Shown: positions 59,137-64,000 of the stretch, in pieces
Position numbering within the stretch: position 1 is the first letter of the stretch
Layout of the letters: the number at the start of each line of letters is the position of its first letter
Origin: Poseidonibacter lekithochrous
GTDB taxonomy: Bacteria > Campylobacterota > Campylobacteria > Campylobacterales > Arcobacteraceae
DNA length: 64,000 bases
Direction of reading: 5' to 3'
NCBI RefSeq assembly: GCF_013283835.1
Contig: NZ_CP054052.1
Location: forward strand, 2,728,001-2,792,000
Position numbers and translations under genes: made by a program
Notes under the pieces: generated by a model
Databases searched by the model: none
The model's input: the letters and a program-made list of their open reading frames with translations, nothing else
What the model was told of the DNA's origin: nothing

Positions 59137-60114
59137 ATGCATGATTTAGCTAATAATATAGATAATTTTCCTCAAGGACACCCAGTTAGGGTATATATTG
59201 AAGAAAATTTTCTAATCAAAAACTTATTTAAAGAACTATTCAAAACTGATGTAAACGAAGACTTCCAAGCTTTTTATAATATCTTCAATCAATTATGTGA
59301 AGTTGAAAAACACTTTGCAAGAAAAGAAAATCAACTTTTCCCATACTTAGAAAAATATGGATGGACAAATCCTAGTCAAGGGATGTGGGCATTCCATGAT
59401 CAAATTAGAGAAGAGATTAAGTATGTTAGAAAACAAGTTGAAGAAAAGAACTTAGACAACTTATTAAACGATGCTATGAACTTATACAATAGCTTATCTC
59501 ACTTAATACAAGTAGAAGAAGGGAGATTACTTCCTAATGCTTTAACAATGTTAAGTGAAGACGACTGGAAAGAGATGTATGAAGGTGATAAAGAGATTGG
59601 TTGGATGTTCGCAACAGCACCAGTTAGATATCCAGAGTTGACAGAAGAAGAGTATATTCATCCAAGTCAAGATAAGAAAAAAAGAAAACTACCTTTCTCA
59701 TTAGAAGATAGAACACATTATGATGAGGGATATTTAACTCCTGAACAAGTTAACTTTATCTTTAAATTCTTACCAGTAGATATTACTTATGTTGATGAAA
59801 ATGACAGAGTAGTATTTTATAATAGAGGGGATGATAGAGTTTTCCCAAGAAGTGCAGGAATTATTGGTAGAGAAGTTAAATTCTGTCACCCACCAAAAAG
59901 TGTAGATCAAGTACTTAAAATCCTTGAAGAATTTAAAGCAGGACGTCAAGATACAGCAGAGTTCTGGATTCAATTCAAAGGTAAATTTATTCACATTAGA
60001 TATTTTGCAGTGAGAGATGATGAAAAAGTTTATAAAGGTGTTATTGAAATGTCACAAGACATTACAGACATTAGAAAATTAGAAGGTGATAAAAGACTTC
60101 TAGATTGGGAATAA
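59137..60114 (+). CDS. Hemerythrin-like plus PAS domain sensor protein
   Basis: A 325-residue soluble protein. Residues about 8-145 form a hemerythrin HHE fold with the pattern H15, KHFARKE, FHDQI, SHLIQVEE, suited to a di-iron centre. Residues about 205-318 form a PAS domain (FKFLPVDITYVDENDRVVFYNRG, KGVIEMSQDIT) like the DUF438/PAS group. Such proteins may sense oxygen or NO by iron and flavin or heme, but there is no output domain, so it would act through a partner. GGGA precedes the ATG. Confidence 0.8.
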   Translation: MHDLANNIDNFPQGHPVRVYIEENFLIKNLFKELFKTDVNEDFQAFYNIFNQLCEVEKHFARKENQLFPYLEKYGWTNPSQGMWAFHDQIREEIKYVRKQVEEKNLDNLLNDAMNLYNSLSHLIQVEEGRLLPNALTMLSEDDWKEMYEGDKEIGWMFATAPVRYPELTEEEYIHPSQDKKKRKLPFSLEDRTHYDEGYLTPEQVNFIFKFLPVDITYVDENDRVVFYNRGDDRVFPRSAGIIGREVKFCHPPKSVDQVLKILEEFKAGRQDTAEFWIQFKGKFIHIRYFAVRDDEKVYKGVIEMSQDITDIRKLEGDKRLLDWE

Positions 60115-60141
60115 AATAAAAGTGCGAAAGCACTTTTATTT
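60114..60141. terminator. Bidirectional terminator between PAS gene and mnmE
   Basis: Perfect 12-bp stem AAATAAAAGTGC/GCACTTTTATTT with a GAAA tetraloop. It starts at the PAS gene stop and covers the mnmE stop; A/T runs on both arms allow function in both directions. Confidence 0.8.
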
Positions 60142-61503
60142 ACCTAAACAAAACTCCCCAAACATTACATCTAACATTTGGTCATTTTCGTAAGGTCTAG
60201 TAATATTAGAGATAGCCTCTAATCCTTCTGTAATATGATGAGCAAAGAATTCTAACTCACCATTATGCAATGGCATCATTGACATATTTAAATGATATAA
60301 AGTATCTTCAACAGAATTAACTTGTCTTTTAGAAATTAAAGTCATTTCATCACTATGAGTATTTGAATCTAAAATAGTTTCAATATTCTTAATTAAAGGA
60401 TTAATATCTTCTTTAGTTGATAGTTCAATAAATTCGACCAAATTAGATTTATCAAGTTTACTTTCTAAATCAGATTTATTAACAACTTTAATGATTTTCT
60501 TTTCAGAATTTTCTTCTAATAAATCAAGAATTTTTAAATCTTCATCATCTATTAATTTACTATTATCAAATAAAGAGATAACAATATCAGCTTCACCAAT
60601 AGCTTCAATTGATTTTTCAATACCAATTTGTTCAATTACATCAGAAGCATTTCTTATACCTGCTGTATCTACTATTTTGATTATATGAGTACCAATCTTA
60701 ACTGATTCCTCAATAGTATCTCTAGTAGTTCCTGCAATATCAGAAATAATAGCTCTATCGTAATTTAGAAGTTTATTTAATAATGAAGATTTACCAACAT
60801 TAGGTTTACCAATAATTGCAACTTTAAAACCTTCAATCATACCCTCTCTTCTTTTACTAGCATCAAGAGTGTTTGTAAGTTTTACTTGAATCTTTTCCAT
60901 TTTATTTTGGATTTGTTCAAAAATATCACTAGGTAAATCGTCTTCAGCATAATCAATACTAACTTCAGTGTATGCTAACATAAATAATAGATCTTCTCTA
61001 ATATCGTTTACAAATGATGTTAATTCACCTTTTAATTGCTTAGCAAGTAATTTAACAGCATCTTCACTTCTAGCTTCAATGATTTTAGAAATAGCTTCTG
61101 CTTTTGATAAATCAATTTTATTATTTAAAAATGCTCTTTTTGAAAACTCACCTGGATTAGCAAGTCTTGCTCCATAAGCTAAAACTTCATTAACCACCAT
61201 ATTTGCAATGGCAACGCCACCATGACATTGGAATTCAACTACATCTTCTCCTGTAAAAGAAAATGGTGCTTTAAAATATAAAACTAAAGCTTCATCAATT
61301 AATTCATCATTAGTAGTATGTAAAGGACATAAAGTTGCAAGTCTTGGTTTGAAAGTTTCTTTTTTAGATATTTTTGAAGCAATTTCAAGAGCGTGTGCCC
61401 CTGAAACTCTAACTATAGAAATCGAGCCGATACCATTAGCAGTAGCAATGGCAACTATTGTATTATCATCAAACAATTTACTGCTCTTTACTTCTATACT
61501 CAT
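60136..61503 (-). CDS. mnmE: tRNA modification GTPase MnmE
   Basis: A 455-residue enzyme that with MnmG makes the cmnm5 group at U34 of tRNAs. N-terminal folate-binding domain (about 1-125; ATANGIGSISIVRVSG), helical domain with inserted G domain: GKPNVGKS at 232-239, DIAGTTRDTIEE, VDTAGI; and the C-terminal FCLGK with the active Cys. It overlaps the KH/R3H gene by 26 bp. Confidence 0.96.
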   Translation of the reverse strand: MSIEVKSSKLFDDNTIVAIATANGIGSISIVRVSGAHALEIASKISKKETFKPRLATLCPLHTTNDELIDEALVLYFKAPFSFTGEDVVEFQCHGGVAIANMVVNEVLAYGARLANPGEFSKRAFLNNKIDLSKAEAISKIIEARSEDAVKLLAKQLKGELTSFVNDIREDLLFMLAYTEVSIDYAEDDLPSDIFEQIQNKMEKIQVKLTNTLDASKRREGMIEGFKVAIIGKPNVGKSSLLNKLLNYDRAIISDIAGTTRDTIEESVKIGTHIIKIVDTAGIRNASDVIEQIGIEKSIEAIGEADIVISLFDNSKLIDDEDLKILDLLEENSEKKIIKVVNKSDLESKLDKSNLVEFIELSTKEDINPLIKNIETILDSNTHSDEMTLISKRQVNSVEDTLYHLNMSMMPLHNGELEFFAHHITEGLEAISNITRPYENDQMLDVMFGEFCLGK

Positions 61504-62350
61504 TTACAAGTACGTATTTATCACCTCTAACATTTGTTTTTACAGCAACATATTTGTCAGGGAATTCATCTCTTAATTTCTTAAGAGCAATATGAACTAA
61601 AATACCATCTAGTGGTTTAGTTTTGAAAGTACCTTTTTCTTTAATTGTTTCAATTACAGGTCCTAAGTAAGTATGAATTGCAGCTTCTTGATTTTTTAAG
61701 AATTCAGCAACTTCAAGTCTTAACATTAAACCGTATTTTTCATTAATCCAGTTAAATAAAATATAAGATAAAGCCTTATATCTATAACCTTCTTTTCCAA
61801 TTAATAAAGCAGAATCAGAACCAGTAAATTCAACATATAAAGTCTCTTCATCATAGAATTCAACTTTAATGTTATCAATACCATAACAAGTTTCATCAAA
61901 CAAGGTATTAATACCTTCTTTTACTTCATTAAGAATTTCTTCTTTATCTTTTTTTACTATTATATTTGAAATTTGAGCTTGAGAATCATCTTCATTATAG
62001 AAGTTATCAAAGATTTTTTCTTTTGATTCTACTTTTCTAACATGAGAAGTTTTAACCTCTTTTTTGGGATGTGCTTTTTCTTCAACTCTATTAGAGTCTT
62101 CAATTTTTTTAGATACATCTTCAATTTTAATATCTTTACTTTTAAAAGAATTAGATGAAGGTTTCTTTTCATAAGTCTTACAGTTGTTTTTGAAACAAGC
62201 CTGAATTACCGCATTCTTTTTTCCAAAGCCAAGAAATCCTTTACTTGGCTGTTGGATAATTTCAATTTCTAAATCAGTAATTGAACACTTAAATTCTGCT
62301 GTTGCTAATTCGTATACTTCTTCTAAACACGTTGCTTCAAATTTTTTCAT
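61478..62350 (-). CDS. Jag/KhpB-type RNA-binding protein (KH and R3H domains)
   Basis: A 290-residue protein: N-terminal Jag_N domain (about 1-50; GKKNAVIQAC, RGFLGFG-type motif as KGFLGFGKK), charged linker, KH domain (about 175-215; LLIGKEGYRYKALSYILF) and a C-terminal R3H-like region (about 225-285). It is next to yidC, the normal linkage of jag/khpB. The family binds many transcripts and affects cell division in Gram-positives; its role in Campylobacterota is poorly known. Confidence 0.88.
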   Translation of the reverse strand: MKKFEATCLEEVYELATAEFKCSITDLEIEIIQQPSKGFLGFGKKNAVIQACFKNNCKTYEKKPSSNSFKSKDIKIEDVSKKIEDSNRVEEKAHPKKEVKTSHVRKVESKEKIFDNFYNEDDSQAQISNIIVKKDKEEILNEVKEGINTLFDETCYGIDNIKVEFYDEETLYVEFTGSDSALLIGKEGYRYKALSYILFNWINEKYGLMLRLEVAEFLKNQEAAIHTYLGPVIETIKEKGTFKTKPLDGILVHIALKKLRDEFPDKYVAVKTNVRGDKYVLVNEYRSKEQ

Positions 62351-62362
62351 AATATGTTCCTA

Positions 62363-63967
62363 TTATTTTTTTGCAGCTCTTTTTTTGTCAAACAGTTTAT
62401 TAATGTAGAACTGTTGTGAAATTGTAAATACGTTATTAATGAACCAGTATAATGTTAATCCAGCTGGGAACCATAAGAAGAAGAATGTAAACACTACAGG
62501 TAACATTTGGAAAATCTTCTTTTGCATCTCATCTTGCATTGTATTTGGTGTAATTCTTTGTTGTAAGTACATTGAAGCACCCATTAAAATTGGTAATACA
62601 AAGTATGGATCCATTTCTGCTAAGTCTTCGATCCAGAAGATAAATTCTGCACCTTTTAATTCGATTGCATTTAATAATACTCTATAGATAGCAAAGAATA
62701 CTGGAATTTGAAGAACTAATGGTAAACATCCACCCATTGGGTTAGCACCATGTTTCTTGTATAATTCCATCATATGCATAGATTGTTTTTGTTTATCGTC
62801 TTTATACTTAGTTTGGATTTCTTTCATCTTAGGAGCTAATTCTTTTAGCTTGTTCATAGAAACCATACCTTTGTATGATAAAGGATATAAAACTAATTTA
62901 ATTAATACTGTTAAGATAACAATTGTCCATCCCCAGTTACCAACATAAGATTGGATAAATTGAAGTAATAAGAACATTGGTTTAGCAATAAAAGTAAACC
63001 AACCGTACTCAATAACATCAGTTAATTCAGGGTTTAAAGCTTTTAAGTCTTTAAAGTTTTTAGGTCCCATGTATCCAGAGAATGTAATATTATCATTACC
63101 ATGAATAAATGCTTGTGGATTAGAGTCTGCATCAGGAAGTAAAGATACAGCTAATGATCTCTCAAAGTTATAAGCTACTGTTGCATAATATCTATCAAAG
63201 TTAGATACAAATTTAATACCAGTAAAGTTTACACTTTTATCTAAATCACCATCTACAGTTAATTCCATAGTTCCATCATTTTTCTTGATGTATAAACCAT
63301 GGTCAGCGTACATATCAGCTAATACATTAGGTCTGAAACCATTTGTAATAAAGAATTTCTTCCCATTAGTAGTTGAAGCAGTTAAATCATAATGCCCATT
63401 AGGGTAGAATGTAAGTTTCTTAGTTAATACAGTATCACCTAAGTTTTGAGTTAAAACTAATACTTGCTTACTAGAAGTAGCATCAATACTCTTTTTATCA
63501 GCAATTGTACTTGCTTTAAAAGCAATATTATTAATACCAGTATCAGCAAATCTTACTTCTAAAGGTCTTAATTGGTTGGCTTCAAATAATTTAATTTGTT
63601 TACCATCTTCGTCTTTATATTTTTCTTCAGTTAATGTTACTTGCGCAACTCTACCTAATTTATCAATTTCAATGATATTTCTAGCAGTTTTAATAACTGT
63701 AACTATGTCAGTTGTAGCAATTGCTTTTGAAGATAAAGCCTCAACTGATTTACTCATGTCAATAGCATTACCTGATACATCAGTTTGAGCCATTCCGTCA
63801 ACACTTGGTGTTGCTTTTTGAGTTTGTTCTTGCTTTGCAGCTTCAGCTTTAGCTTCTTTTTGAGGTTTTAATACTAAAAACTCGTAAGCTAAAAAGAATA
63901 CAAAAACTACTACTGTCATAATTAACATTCGTTTTTGCATACCATTATTTTGATTCATATTGTTCAT
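62363..63967 (-). CDS. yidC: Membrane protein insertase YidC
   Basis: A 534-residue inner-membrane insertase. N-terminal helix (about 13-30), a large periplasmic beta-domain (about 60-320) and five C-terminal helices (YVGNWGWTIVILTVLIKLVLYPL with the conserved Lys/Arg region, KKHGANPMGGCLPLVLQIPVFFAIYRVL, WFPAGLTLYWFINNVF). It works with and without SecYEG. The first ATG has GGGAG 13 bases upstream, so a start at the second ATG (Met4) is possible. The last 33 bases of the window probably end the upstream gene of the yidD/rnpA group, but too little is seen to name it. Confidence 0.95.
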   Translation of the reverse strand: MNNMNQNNGMQKRMLIMTVVVFVFFLAYEFLVLKPQKEAKAEAAKQEQTQKATPSVDGMAQTDVSGNAIDMSKSVEALSSKAIATTDIVTVIKTARNIIEIDKLGRVAQVTLTEEKYKDEDGKQIKLFEANQLRPLEVRFADTGINNIAFKASTIADKKSIDATSSKQVLVLTQNLGDTVLTKKLTFYPNGHYDLTASTTNGKKFFITNGFRPNVLADMYADHGLYIKKNDGTMELTVDGDLDKSVNFTGIKFVSNFDRYYATVAYNFERSLAVSLLPDADSNPQAFIHGNDNITFSGYMGPKNFKDLKALNPELTDVIEYGWFTFIAKPMFLLLQFIQSYVGNWGWTIVILTVLIKLVLYPLSYKGMVSMNKLKELAPKMKEIQTKYKDDKQKQSMHMMELYKKHGANPMGGCLPLVLQIPVFFAIYRVLLNAIELKGAEFIFWIEDLAEMDPYFVLPILMGASMYLQQRITPNTMQDEMQKKIFQMLPVVFTFFFLWFPAGLTLYWFINNVFTISQQFYINKLFDKKRAAKK

Positions 63968-64000
63968 TCTTGTTTTTCCACTCCCGATTCTTAACTACAA

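Overview
The window is AT-rich chromosomal DNA from a member of the Campylobacterota, most likely the Arcobacter group (Arcobacteraceae). The basis is protein character and gene order: the linkage obgE-proB-fmt / birA-parA-parB-atpF'-F-H-A-G-D-C-tolQ-R-A-B-pal-cpoB, a plasminogen-binding PgbA-type protein, an F-type ATPase operon without atpB or atpE, and many short intergenic gaps. I see no prophage, insertion sequence, CRISPR array or integron. Genus and species are inference.

Layout. 1-4257 (minus): a possible operon of an EamA transporter, a membrane-anchored glutamate-synthase-like FMN/Fe-S protein, a small membrane protein and a two-RCK potassium channel that runs off the window. 4389-7480 (plus): murA, then two unusual proteins, one with a cysteine-poor SdhB-like N-terminus and one with a membrane anchor and a degenerate HNH finger. 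7491-17891 (minus): a compact type II secretion operon in the order G-H-F-K-L-M-N-C-D-E-I-J plus an SH3-domain protein. 18021-25699: yigZ (minus), then tlyA, ribF, cmoA, bcp, a PgbA-like gene, a glcD-type oxidase, a YihY/BrkB protein and an orphan envelope protein (all plus). 25941-31590 (minus): a full rRNA operon (16S, tRNA-Ile, tRNA-Ala, 23S, 5S) with a perfect-consensus promoter, terminator and processing stems. 31787-46896 (minus): mtnN, fabD, slyD, Tol-Pal, ATP synthase, parB, parA and birA. 46961-47854 (plus): an AEC transporter. 47865-53613 (minus): fmt, proB, obgE, rpmA, rplU, ridA, dnaG. 53653-60114: a LapB-like TPR protein, rnc, aroC, htpX with a previously untracked 35-codon ORF behind it, two SixA-type phosphatases and a hemerythrin/PAS protein. 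60136-63967 (minus): mnmE, a KH/R3H (Jag/KhpB) gene and yidC.

Functional themes: envelope energetics and integrity (ATP synthase, Tol-Pal, YidC, HtpX, LapB-like), protein export (T2SS; its prepilin peptidase is not here), translation and RNA metabolism (rRNA, rnc, tlyA, cmoA, mnmE, L21/L27, fmt), and chromosome maintenance (dnaG, parAB, obgE).

Most of the window is ordinary housekeeping DNA. The points most worth a second look are a recurring TATAAT-N6-ATG arrangement without Shine-Dalgarno at several genes (candidate leaderless mRNAs), the 35-codon membrane ORF after htpX, the two degenerate-fold proteins after murA, the rearranged T2SS with Ala/Ser instead of Gly before the pseudopilin cleavage sites, and the long-range rRNA processing stems. 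I did not find a convincing undescribed multi-gene system.
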